This document shows, piece by piece, positions 56,588-64,000 of a stretch of 64,000 nt of DNA. Under the pieces are notes generated by a model that saw only the letters and a list, made by a program, of their open reading frames with translations, was not told the DNA's origin and made no database searches. Both the position numbers and the translations under genes were made by a program. The DNA lies in assembly GCF_003076135.1 (NCBI RefSeq), contig NZ_QDGZ01000003.1, forward strand, positions 434,001 to 498,000. Reading direction: 5' to 3'. Each line of letters starts with the position of its first letter. The first letter of the stretch is position 1. Source of the stretch: Nocardioides gansuensis. GTDB taxonomy: Bacteria; Actinomycetota; Actinomycetes; Propionibacteriales; Nocardioidaceae.

Positions 56588-57868
56588 ATGCTCATCGACG
56601 ACCTCTACGACGACGCCGCGCGCGAGCGCATCGTCGCCGAGCCGCCGAAGCGCGTGGACGCCCCGGTCCGCACGCCCTTCGAGCGCGACCGGGCGCGGGT
56701 CGTGCACGCGGCGTCGTCGCGCAGGCTGGCGGCCAAGACCCAGGTCGTCGGGCCGCAGACCGACGACTTCGTGCGCAACCGGCTGACCCACAGCCTCGAG
56801 GTCGCGCAGGTCGCCCGTGACCTGGCCCGGGCGCTCGGCTGTCATCCCGACATCGCCGAGACCGCGGCCCTGGCCCACGACCTCGGCCACCCGCCCTTCG
56901 GCCACAACGGCGAACGCGCGCTCGCCGAGCTGAGCCAGGGGATCGGCGGCTTCGAGGGCAACGCCCAGACGCTGCGGCTGCTGACCCGGCTCGAGGCCAA
57001 GACCTTCGGCCCCGACGGCCGCTCCGCCGGGCTCAACCTCACCCGGGCCACCCTCGACGCCTGCACGAAATACCCCTGGCCCCGCGCCGAGGCGCCCGAC
57101 CCCGGGGGAGTCCACGCCGACGGCACGCCCCGCCACGTCGTGAAGTTCGGCGTCTATGACGACGACCTGCCGGTCTTCGAGTGGCTGCGCCGCGGCGTCG
57201 AGGGCGACCGGCGATGCCTCGAGGCACAGGTGATGGACCTCGCCGACGACGTGGCCTACTCCGTGCACGACGTCGAGGACGGCATCGTCGCCGGCCGGCT
57301 CGACCTGACCCGGCTCGACCTCGACGCCCTCTGGGAGACCGTGCGGGCCTGGCACTTCCCCGACCTCGACGACGCCGAGCTCGAGTCCGCCCTCGAAGGG
57401 ATGCGCCGCCAGGCCTCCTGGCCGCGCACGGCGTACGACGGCAGCAGGCGCAGCCTCGGCGCGATCAAGAACCTCACGAGCGACCTGATCGGCAGGTTCT
57501 GCGGCAGCGTGCAGGCGGCCACCTTCGCGGCCGCGGACGAGCCGCTGGTGCGGCACCGCGCCGACCTCGTCGTGCCCCGGGAGACGGAGCTGGAGATCGG
57601 CATCCTCAAGGGCATCGCGGCCCACTACGTCATGCAGGCCGAGGACCGGGTGGCGCTGATGGCACGGCAGCGTGAGCTGATGTCCGAGCTGGTCGAGGCG
57701 ACGTGGGCGCGTGGTCCGGAGTCGCTCGACCGACCCTTCGCCGACGACTGGGCGGCGGCGGACGACGACGTCGCCCGCCGCCGCGTGGTCATGGACCAGG
57801 TGGCGTCGTTGACGGACGCGTCGGCGGTGGCTCGGCACCGGACGCTGACGCAGCGGGTCCCGACGTAG
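56588..57868 (+). CDS. dgt: Deoxyguanosinetriphosphate triphosphohydrolase
   Basis: 426 residues, usual for the type 2 dNTPase family that cleaves dNTPs to nucleoside and triphosphate. The HD site is RNRLTHSLEVAQVARDLARALG with ALAHDLGHPPFGHNGERAL; VMDLADDVAYSVHDVEDG supplies the last Asp. dgt-dnaG adjacency is conserved in actinobacteria. TAGGGT at 56573-56578 lies 9 bases before the ATG. Its last 80 bases overlap the convergent small gene. Confidence 0.94.
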   Translation: MLIDDLYDDAARERIVAEPPKRVDAPVRTPFERDRARVVHAASSRRLAAKTQVVGPQTDDFVRNRLTHSLEVAQVARDLARALGCHPDIAETAALAHDLGHPPFGHNGERALAELSQGIGGFEGNAQTLRLLTRLEAKTFGPDGRSAGLNLTRATLDACTKYPWPRAEAPDPGGVHADGTPRHVVKFGVYDDDLPVFEWLRRGVEGDRRCLEAQVMDLADDVAYSVHDVEDGIVAGRLDLTRLDLDALWETVRAWHFPDLDDAELESALEGMRRQASWPRTAYDGSRRSLGAIKNLTSDLIGRFCGSVQAATFAAADEPLVRHRADLVVPRETELEIGILKGIAAHYVMQAEDRVALMARQRELMSELVEATWARGPESLDRPFADDWAAADDDVARRRVVMDQVASLTDASAVARHRTLTQRVPT

Positions 57869-58118
57869 GCGGAGCCGACGTCGCCGACGAGGCCGACATC
57901 CCCGACGAGGAAGTCCCCGACGAGGTGAGCCGCTCCTTCATCGCGGGCGGTGCCTTCTCCTTGGCAAGGTCGACGGCCTGGTGCGCCTTCTCCTGCACGC
58001 GCGGGTCGTCCTTGACCTTCTCGGCCGCCCGCTTGAGCTGCTCGTAGCGCTCGCGTCCGGCGCGGGAGCCGAGGACGTAGCCGACAGCCCCGGCTGCCAG
58101 GGCCAAGAGCTTCTTCAT
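57789..58118 (-). CDS. Small YtxH-like membrane-associated protein
   Basis: 109 residues from ATG 58118, which is preceded by a strong AGGAGG site 5 bases upstream. The N-terminus KKLLALAAGAVGYVLGSRAGRERYEQLKRAAEKVK is a short hydrophobic helix followed by a charged amphipathic helix, as in YtxH-like proteins; the C-terminus is Ser/Ala/Pro-rich and lies antisense to the end of dgt. It is divergent from dnaG. Function is unknown. Confidence 0.68.
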   Translation of the reverse strand: MKKLLALAAGAVGYVLGSRAGRERYEQLKRAAEKVKDDPRVQEKAHQAVDLAKEKAPPAMKERLTSSGTSSSGMSASSATSAPPTSGPAASASGAEPPPTRPSTTPPGP

Positions 58119-58215
58119 GGATTCCTCCTGGGGGTCGTGGCCCGCCCGGTACCCACAGCAGCGGGTGTGGAAGCGCCCGCCCCGGGTGTGGGTGCGCGGC
58201 CGTAGACTCCGCCCC

Positions 58216-60108
58216 GTGGCAGGCCGGATCAGGGACGAGGACATCGCGGAGGTGCGCGAGAAGGCGCGCATCGACGAGGTCGTGTCGTCCTACGTGACGC
58301 TCAAGCGCGCGGGCGGCGGGTCGCTCAAGGGGCTCTGTCCCTTCCACGACGAGAAGTCGCCGTCCTTCCACGTGACACCCAGCCGCCAGATGTACCACTG
58401 TTTCGGCTGTCAGGAAGGCGGCGACGTCATCTCCTTCCTGATGAAGATCGACGGCACGAGCTTCATCGAGGCCGTCGAGCGCCTCGCGGACAAGTACGGC
58501 GTGCAGCTGAGGCGCGAGGACGACGGCTCGCCCGCCGAGCAGCGGCCGAGGGGGCCGGCGCGCGGGCGGCTGATCGAGGCCCACCGGGTCGCCCAGGAGT
58601 TCTACGCCGGCCAGCTCGAGACTCCCGACGCCCTCGCGGCCCGCCAGTTCCTCGCCTCACGTGGTTTCGACCAGTCTGCGGCAGCCACCTTCGGGGTCGG
58701 CTTCGCCCCACGGGACGGCGAGGCGCTGACCCGCCACCTGCGCCAGCGTGGCTTCTCCGACGAGGAGACGATCGCAGCCGGCCTCGTCGCCCAGGGCCGC
58801 TCGGCCTACGACCGCTTCCGCGGCCGTCTCCTGTGGCCGATCCGCGAGGCCAACGGCGACAACATCGGGTTCGGAGCGCGGCGGATCTTCGACGACGACA
58901 AGATCGAGGCGAAATACCTCAACACCCCCGAGACACCGATCTACAAGAAGTCCCACGTCCTCTACGGCATCGACCTGGCCCGGCGCGACATGGCCCGCAC
59001 CTCACAGGCGGTCGTGGTCGAGGGCTACACCGACGTGATGGCGTGCCACCTGTCCGGCGTGACCACCGCCGTCGCCACCTGCGGCACCGCCTTCGGCGAC
59101 GACCACGCCCGGGTGCTGCGCCGCTTCCTGCACGACCACGAGGAGTTCCGCGGCGAGGTCGTCTTCACCTTCGACGGTGACGCGGCCGGCCAGAAGGCCG
59201 CGCTCCGCGCCTTCCAGGGCGACCAGGCGTTCGCCTCCCAGACCTATGTCGCGGTCGAGCCCCGCGGCCTCGACCCGTGCGACCTGCGGGTCCAGGAGGG
59301 CGACGCCGCGGTCCGCGAGCTGATCGCCCGCCGGGTCCCGCTCTACCGCTTCGTCCTCACCAACGTGCTCGAGAAGTACGACCTCGACCGCGCCGACGGC
59401 CGGGTCGACGCGCTGCGCGAGGCCGCCCGGCTGGTGTCCAGCATCCGCGACAAGTCGAAAGTCGAGGCCTTCTCCCGCGAGCTGTCGGGTCTGATCGGCG
59501 TCGACGTCGAGGAGGCGCGGTCCGAGGTCCGCCGCGCCGCCGCGCGCGCCGCCCGCGGCGGCGACGAGCGTCGTACGGCGCCGACAGCGGCCGCGGAGGA
59601 GCCACCCCGGCGCCAGCTGCCCCACCTGCGCGACCCGAGGTTCGCCATCGAGCGCGAGACGCTCAAGCTGGTCATCCAGCACCCGGGCGCCGTCGGCGGC
59701 GTCATCTCGGGCGTCGGACCGGAGGACTTCACCCACCCGACCTACCGTGCCGTCTGGGAGGCCGTCGTGGCGGCCGGGGGAGTGACCGCGGCGGCGGCCG
59801 ACCCGGGATGGGCGTCGCGGCTCCGCTCGGCGATCAACGACCCGGTCGTCTCGTCCGCGGTCAGCGAGCTCGGCGTCGAGCCCGTGCGCACCCAGGGCGA
59901 CCCGGGCGTCCCCTACGTCGCTGCCCACGTCTACCGCCTCCAGGAGCTCACCACCATGCGGCGGATCGCCGAGCTGAAGTCCCGCCTGCAGCGCACCAAC
60001 CCGGTCGAGCAGGCGACCGACTACAACCGGATGTTCGGCGAGCTCGTCGCGCTCGAGCAGCACCGCCGCACCTTGCGCGAGCAGGCCGTCGGGGTCTCGT
60101 CCTCGTGA
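58216..60108 (+). CDS. dnaG: DNA primase
   Basis: 630 residues from GTG 58216; TAGACT at 58203-58208 ends 7 bases before it, so the longer in-frame opening to 58117 is rejected. The CHC2 zinc finger (CPFHDEKSPSF, YHCFGCQEGGD) is followed by the TOPRIM core (VVVEGYTDVMACHLSGV, FTFDGDAAGQKAAL) and a C-terminal DnaB-interacting helical domain. It synthesises primers for Okazaki fragments. The next gene starts within its stop codon (GTGA). Confidence 0.96.
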   Translation: MAGRIRDEDIAEVREKARIDEVVSSYVTLKRAGGGSLKGLCPFHDEKSPSFHVTPSRQMYHCFGCQEGGDVISFLMKIDGTSFIEAVERLADKYGVQLRREDDGSPAEQRPRGPARGRLIEAHRVAQEFYAGQLETPDALAARQFLASRGFDQSAAATFGVGFAPRDGEALTRHLRQRGFSDEETIAAGLVAQGRSAYDRFRGRLLWPIREANGDNIGFGARRIFDDDKIEAKYLNTPETPIYKKSHVLYGIDLARRDMARTSQAVVVEGYTDVMACHLSGVTTAVATCGTAFGDDHARVLRRFLHDHEEFRGEVVFTFDGDAAGQKAALRAFQGDQAFASQTYVAVEPRGLDPCDLRVQEGDAAVRELIARRVPLYRFVLTNVLEKYDLDRADGRVDALREAARLVSSIRDKSKVEAFSRELSGLIGVDVEEARSEVRRAAARAARGGDERRTAPTAAAEEPPRRQLPHLRDPRFAIERETLKLVIQHPGAVGGVISGVGPEDFTHPTYRAVWEAVVAAGGVTAAAADPGWASRLRSAINDPVVSSAVSELGVEPVRTQGDPGVPYVAAHVYRLQELTTMRRIAELKSRLQRTNPVEQATDYNRMFGELVALEQHRRTLREQAVGVSSS

Positions 60109-60608
60109 GGTCGCTGCGCCGCGAGGCCGCCCCGATCGAGGTGGAGCCGGGGGAGCGGGTGCTGGCCTGGTGCCGCACCGACGACGGCCGCGTCATCGCC
60201 GGCACCCGTGACGCGCTCTACCTCGAGTCCGCGGCGGGGGGTGGGACCACGCGCCTGCCCTGGGAGCGCGTCGAGGCCGCCGACTGGGACCGGGACGCCG
60301 ACCTCTTCCGCGTCGCCGAGGTCGGCTCGTGGGGCGAGGAGCGCCGGGAGCACGCGTTCGCCCTCACCGAGCCCGGCCGGGTGCTCGAGCTGGTGCGCGA
60401 GCGCGTCACCGCGAGCGTCGTCCTCCAGCGGCACGTGCCGGTCCGGGGCCGCCGCGGCCTGCGCGTGGTCGCCCGCCGCGCGCCCCGCGGTGACCAGCCG
60501 ATCGCGTGGTTCTACGAGTACGACGAGGGCGTCGACCCCGACGATCCCACCGTCGCCGCGGCCGCCCGCCGGGCGCTCGCCGCGGCCCTCGACGAAGTGG
60601 GGCCCTGA
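60105..60608 (+). CDS. Hypothetical protein translationally coupled to dnaG
   Basis: 167 residues from GTG 60105, overlapping the dnaG stop by 4 bases. An N-terminal beta-rich part (VEPGERVLAWCRTDDGRVIAGTRDALYL, RLPWERVEAADWDRDADLFRVAEV) resembles a PH-like or WD-like strand set and is followed by an Arg-rich segment (VRGRRGLRVVARRAPRGDQP) and an acidic C-terminus. No family function is recognised. Coupling to dnaG suggests co-expression with primase. Confidence 0.75.
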   Translation: MRSLRREAAPIEVEPGERVLAWCRTDDGRVIAGTRDALYLESAAGGGTTRLPWERVEAADWDRDADLFRVAEVGSWGEERREHAFALTEPGRVLELVRERVTASVVLQRHVPVRGRRGLRVVARRAPRGDQPIAWFYEYDEGVDPDDPTVAAAARRALAAALDEVGP

Positions 60609-60658
60609 TTTCTCCTCACGGGGCTGGCCTTGCTAATGTCTGCCCTCGCTGCCAGCGG

Positions 60659-60734
60659 TCCCCCGTAGCTCAACTGGCAGAGCATGCGACTGTTAATCGC
60701 AGGGTTGTTGGTTCGAGTCCAACCGGGGGAGCCA
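60659..60734 (+). tRNA. tRNA-Asn (anticodon GTT)
   Basis: 76 bases including an encoded CCA. Acceptor stem TCCCCCG / CGGGGGA with discriminator G, D-loop AGCTCAACTGGCAGAGC, anticodon loop CTGTTAA (GTT), and T arm GTTGG-TTCGAGTC-CAAC. TAATGT about 20 bases upstream may be part of its promoter. Confidence 0.97.
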
Positions 60735-60735
60735 A

Positions 60736-60777
60736 AGAGGGCCTCTGACCTGCGGAAACGTCAGGCAGAGGCCCTCT
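60736..60777 (+). terminator. Terminator hairpin after tRNA-Asn
   Basis: AGAGGGCCTCT pairs with AGAGGCCCTCT, extended by CCTG/CAGG past a small internal loop, with a 9-base apical loop. It begins 2 bases after the encoded CCA. Confidence 0.88.
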
Positions 60778-60869
60778 GAGCATGCCGAGAGGGTCTCCTG
60801 GGCTCAGCTGTCCGGGCAGCCCACGTGCACTCCCTTGGAGCGGTGCACTCCCTTGGTCGGGCACACAGG

Positions 60870-61646
60870 TCAGACTCGCAGCACCGAGGGCCCGAGGGCC
60901 TGCATCTCCTGCGCCTCGGCGACGGGCAGCTCGGTCCCCGTCACGATCGTCTCGAAGTCCGCGACCTCGGCGAACCGGCAGAAGCTGCTGCTGCCGAACT
61001 TCGAGTGCGCGGCGACCAGGACGCTGCGCCGCGACCGCTTGATGGCCTGCTGCTTGACTGCTGCGACCGCCGGGTCCGGGGTCGTCAGGCCGTGCTCGGC
61101 GGAGATCGCGTTTGTGCCGAGCACGGCCAGGTCGATCACGAGCATGCCGAGCATCTCCAGCGTCCAGTGGCCCACCGTGGCCAGCGTGCGCCCTCGCATC
61201 CGGCCGCCGAGCAGCAGCACCGTCACCCCGTCGCTGTCCGCCAGTGCCTCGGCGGCGAGCAGCGACGAGGTGACGACGGTCAGCTCCCGGTCGGCGAGCT
61301 CCTCTGCCACGAGTCGCGGGGTGAAACCCTCGTCGAGGTAGACGGTCTCCGCCCCGTGCAGGAGAGTCGCAGTCGCGGCGGCAATCCGTCGCTTCTGTGC
61401 GATGTCCACTCGGCTGCGGTAGTCGACACCGGACTCGAAGGCGGCGCTCTCCAGCGGGATCGCGCCCCCGTGGACCCGCTTGACGAGCCGCCGGTCGGCC
61501 AGCACCCGGAGGTCCCGGCGGATGGTCTCGGTGGCCACGCCGAGCTCGTCGGCGAGAGCGACCACCTCGACCCGTCCGCGGTGGCGGGTGTAGTCCAGGA
61601 TCAGCGACTGCCGGCTCTCCGAGTCCACGGGGACAGTCTGGGCCAT
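60870..61646 (-). CDS. DeoR/GlpR family sugar-operon repressor
   Basis: 258 residues. The N-terminal helix-turn-helix is LILDYTRHRGRVEVVALADELGVATETIRRDLRVLADRRLVKRVHGGAI, and the sugar-phosphate isomerase-like sensor domain includes VYLDEGFTPRLVAEEL and VVTSSLLAAEAL, DLAVLGTNAISAEHGLTTPDPAVAAVKQ and VLVAAHSKFG. It follows the PTS gene by 8 bases on the same strand, so it is probably the operon's own repressor, sensing the phosphorylated polyol or sugar. Confidence 0.9.
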   Translation of the reverse strand: MAQTVPVDSESRQSLILDYTRHRGRVEVVALADELGVATETIRRDLRVLADRRLVKRVHGGAIPLESAAFESGVDYRSRVDIAQKRRIAAATATLLHGAETVYLDEGFTPRLVAEELADRELTVVTSSLLAAEALADSDGVTVLLLGGRMRGRTLATVGHWTLEMLGMLVIDLAVLGTNAISAEHGLTTPDPAVAAVKQQAIKRSRRSVLVAAHSKFGSSSFCRFAEVADFETIVTGTELPVAEAQEMQALGPSVLRV

Positions 61647-61654
61647 GGTGAGGT

Positions 61655-63607
61655 TCAGCCGCCGACCCGGTCTAGGACCGCCTTGATCTCCTGGGGAGTC
61701 CTCGCCGCCCGGAGCCGCTCGACCTCATCCCGGTCGACGAAGACCTGCGCGATCCGGCTCAGCAGGCCGAGGTGCTCGTCGCCGGTCCCGGCGATCCCGA
61801 CCACGAACTCCACCGGACTGCCGTTCCAGTCGACCGGCTCGTCGTAGCGCACGAACGAGATCGCGGTGCGGTGGATGGAGCCCTTGGCCTCGTTGGTGCC
61901 GTGGGGGATGGCGAGGCCGTTGCCCATGTGGGTCGAGACGGACTGCTCACGCGTGTGCATCGCATCGACGTACGCCGGGTCGACGGCGCCGACGGCCACG
62001 AGCAGCTCGCCCGCTTGGGTGATCGCGGCGTCGCGGTCGGCGGGGGTTGCACCCAGCACGATCGACTCCTCGGCCAGCACCGAGGGCCCCTCGTCCACCG
62101 CCGTGGCCACCTGCACGTCTCCCCCGGGGGCGTTGGTCTGGCGCAGCAGCTCCACGATCTCGTCGTACCGCGGGCTGCCCATGAAGTTGTCGACCGAGAT
62201 GTGCGAGGCCGACGGCGCCTTCAGGCGGGCGCGGTCGGTGAGGTCCTGGTGGCTGACGACCAGGTCCACGTCGTCGTCGAGGCTGGCGATCGCCTTGTTG
62301 CTCACGGTGACGTCGGCGAAGCCGGCCTCCTGGATCTTGCGGCGCAGCACCGAGGCGCCCATCGCCGATGAGCCCATGCCGGCGTCACACGCGAAGACGA
62401 TGTGGTTCACCGGCGCACCCGCGACGGAGCCCACGAGCGTGGAGGACGCGATCGACTTCTTCCCCTTCATCGACTCCATGCTGGCGGTGGCGTGAACGAG
62501 CTCGTCGTCGGCCTCGACTGCCCTGTCGGTCTTGAGCAGGAACGCGGCGACCACGAAGGACACGGCCGCGGCGGCGAGCATCGAGAGGGTGACGCCGAGG
62601 AAGTTGGCCGTCTGGGCGTAGACCGCGAAGACCGAGCCCGGAGCGGCCGGGGCGCGCAGGCCCACGTCGAAGAGGACGTTGACGAAGACACCGGTCATGC
62701 CGCCAGCGATCATCGCGAGGATCAGCTTGGGCTTCATCAGCACGTAGGGGAAGTAGATCTCGTGGATGCCGCCGAAGAAGTGGATGATCGCCGCGCCTGG
62801 CGCGGAGGCCTTGGCCAGGCCCTTGCCGAAGAGCGCGTAGGCGAGCAGCAGGCCCAGGCCGGGGCCGGGGTTGGCCTCGAGCAGGAACAGGACCGACTTG
62901 CCGGCCTCGGCGGCTTCCGCCGTGCCGAGCGGGGTCAGTACGCCGTGGTTGATCGCGTTGTTGAGGAAGAGGACCTTGGCCGGCTCGATGATGAGCGAGG
63001 TCAGCGGCAGCAGCCCGTTGTCGACCAGGAAGTCGACGCCCGCGCCGAGCTTGTCGGCGATGAACGTGACGATCGGGCTCATGATGAAGAAGCCGAACGT
63101 GGCCAGGATGCCGCCCCAGATGCCGGCCGCGAAGTTGTTGACGAGCATCTCGAAGCCGGGCTTGATCTTGCCGTCCCACAGGGCGTCGATGTGCTTCATC
63201 GTCCATCCGCCGAGCGGGCCCATGATCATGGCGCCCATGAACATCGGGATCTCCGTGCCGGCGATGACCCCCATGGTGGCGATCGCGCCGACGACGCCGC
63301 CGCGGGTGTCGTAGACGATCTTGCCGCCGGTGTAGCCGATGAGGATGGGCAGCAGGTAGGTGATCATCGGGCCGACGATGCCGCCGCCGTCCTCGTCCCA
63401 GCCGCCGATCTTCGCGACCCAGCTGTCCGGGCTGTCACCGATGCCCAGCTCGGGCAGCCAGCCCACCTCGATGAAGAGGGCGGTGATCAGGCCCCAGGCG
63501 ATGAACGCTCCGATGTTCGGCATGACCATGTTCGACAGGAACGTGCCGAACTTCTGTACGTGGACCCGGGCGCCGACCCGGGCTGCAGCAGGGGTGGTGG
63601 TGGACAT
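61655..63607 (-). CDS. mtlA: PTS mannitol-type EIICBA permease
   Basis: 650 residues from ATG 63607 with GGAGGGAA about 8 bases upstream. EIIC (residues about 15-345) shows KFGTFLSNMVMPNIGAFIAWGLITALF and HFFGGIHEIYFPYVLMKPKL; EIIB has the phospho-Cys loop VFACDAGMGSSAMGAS; EIIA has the phospho-His STHMGNGLAIPHGTNEAKGS. The fused CBA order and sequence fit mannitol-specific MtlA, importing and phosphorylating mannitol or a related polyol. It is divergent from a zinc dehydrogenase gene, which probably handles the same or a related polyol. Confidence 0.88.
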   Translation of the reverse strand: MSTTTPAAARVGARVHVQKFGTFLSNMVMPNIGAFIAWGLITALFIEVGWLPELGIGDSPDSWVAKIGGWDEDGGGIVGPMITYLLPILIGYTGGKIVYDTRGGVVGAIATMGVIAGTEIPMFMGAMIMGPLGGWTMKHIDALWDGKIKPGFEMLVNNFAAGIWGGILATFGFFIMSPIVTFIADKLGAGVDFLVDNGLLPLTSLIIEPAKVLFLNNAINHGVLTPLGTAEAAEAGKSVLFLLEANPGPGLGLLLAYALFGKGLAKASAPGAAIIHFFGGIHEIYFPYVLMKPKLILAMIAGGMTGVFVNVLFDVGLRAPAAPGSVFAVYAQTANFLGVTLSMLAAAAVSFVVAAFLLKTDRAVEADDELVHATASMESMKGKKSIASSTLVGSVAGAPVNHIVFACDAGMGSSAMGASVLRRKIQEAGFADVTVSNKAIASLDDDVDLVVSHQDLTDRARLKAPSASHISVDNFMGSPRYDEIVELLRQTNAPGGDVQVATAVDEGPSVLAEESIVLGATPADRDAAITQAGELLVAVGAVDPAYVDAMHTREQSVSTHMGNGLAIPHGTNEAKGSIHRTAISFVRYDEPVDWNGSPVEFVVGIAGTGDEHLGLLSRIAQVFVDRDEVERLRAARTPQEIKAVLDRVGG

Positions 63608-63699
63608 TCTCGGTTCCCTCCAAGGGACTCGGGCCGGCGGGTGACGCCGATCACATGCGGGCCAGTAAACCTCACATTCGGGCACTCTGCCAAGCATCT

Positions 63700-63737
63700 G
63701 GGCAGAATTGGGCGGCAAAAGATGTGGTTTTCTGCCC
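63700..63737. promoter_or_regulatory. Inverted repeat between mtlA and the divergent dehydrogenase
   Basis: GGGCAGAA (63700-63707) and TTCTGCCC (63730-63737) separated by 22 bases; a further TCTGCC half-site lies 9 bases before the left arm. Position in the shared promoter region suggests an operator, most simply for the DeoR protein. Binding is not shown. Confidence 0.45.
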
Positions 63738-63818
63738 GGATTGCCGTTACGGTGGGGTTGCCGCGCTCCGCCTGCCCTCCTCTCTCGCGGCGTCGTACAC
63801 CGGAAGGAAGAGACATTC

Positions 63819-64000
63819 ATGAAGGCCCTGCGCTTCTACGCACCCGACGACGTCCGGCTCGAGGATGTCCCTGAGCCGGAGTGCGGCCCCGACGAGGTCA
63901 AGCTCCGCGTCCGCAACTGCTCCACGTGCGGCACGGACGTCAAGATCCTCCACAACGGCCACCAGAACCTCACACCGCCTCGGACGATCGGGCACGAGAT
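63819..64000 (+). CDS. Zinc-dependent alcohol dehydrogenase-type protein, 3'-truncated by the window edge
   Basis: 60 residues visible. The start MKALRFYAPDDVRLEDVPEP and NCSTCGTDVKILHNGH, ending IGHE, match the GroES-like N-terminal domain of medium-chain zinc dehydrogenases (sorbitol, threonine and related); the Cys in CSTCGTD is the usual first catalytic zinc ligand and GHE carries the second. GGAAGGAAGAG precedes the ATG. Adjacent to a mannitol-type PTS, a polyol dehydrogenase is the best guess; the substrate cannot be fixed from this fragment. Confidence 0.85.
   Translation, partial: MKALRFYAPDDVRLEDVPEPECGPDEVKLRVRNCSTCGTDVKILHNGHQNLTPPRTIGHE

Overview
The window is a high-GC chromosomal segment from an actinobacterium. 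Gene content and order point to Nocardioidaceae, most likely Nocardioides or a close relative; this is inferred from proteins and synteny, with no 16S rRNA gene present. The backbone leuS-degV-comEA-comEC-holA-rpsT-lepA-hemW-hrcA-dnaJ-rsmE-HIT-phoH-ybeY-corC-era-leuA-recO-uppS-zur-glyS-dgt-dnaG resembles the block known from mycobacteria and other actinobacteria. No phage, plasmid, insertion sequence or CRISPR array was seen, and no gene-free stretch exceeds 300 bases.

Layout. 1-7281: truncated leuS, a DegV lipid-binding protein, the DNA-uptake pair comEA/comEC, and holA. 7489-16710: VOC protein, rpsT, two antibiotic-kinase-like phosphotransferases, a GNAT enzyme, an EamA exporter, lepA, an orphan XdhC domain, a MerR regulator divergent from a thioredoxin-reductase-like flavoprotein, and an AlkZ-type winged-helix protein. 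16797-24445: a long-chain acyl-CoA ligase, an exported intradiol dioxygenase, hemW, DUF3097, a metallo-beta-lactamase-fold enzyme and a Tat-exported PhoX-like protein. 24524-33859: CIRCE-hrcA-dnaJ-rsmE, then an opposite-strand ECF sigma factor flanked by two GerMN/Gmad2 proteins, then HIT-phoH-ybeY-corC and a degenerate cytidine deaminase.

33890-38496: a two-gene 10-methyl fatty acid (tuberculostearic-type) cassette and a siderophore-interacting-type flavoprotein sit between the deaminase-like gene and era. 38501-43568: two Septum_form lipoproteins, a flavodoxin-family protein, a secreted trypsin-like protease, and leuA behind a Leu-codon leader peptide. 43555-52027: GNAT, hydrolase, recO, uppS, an ABC exporter, and a zinc-uptake operon znuA-znuC-znuB-zur with tandem Zur-like boxes and histidine-rich segments in all three transporter subunits. 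52112-60608: glyS, dusB, a cell-wall-type secreted protein, dgt and dnaG. 60659-64000: tRNA-Asn, then a mannitol-type PTS permease with a DeoR repressor, divergent from a truncated zinc-dependent dehydrogenase.

Cross-cutting observations. At least sixteen genes have a TAnnnT- or nAnAAT-type -10 hexamer ending 6-7 bases before the start codon, implying widespread leaderless mRNAs. A small palindromic element containing GGTCTCGA occurs three times, twice apparently as an in-frame insertion in a protein gene (tmsA-like and dusB). The least-described candidate system is the sigma factor/GerMN-Gmad2 trio at 27570-30179.
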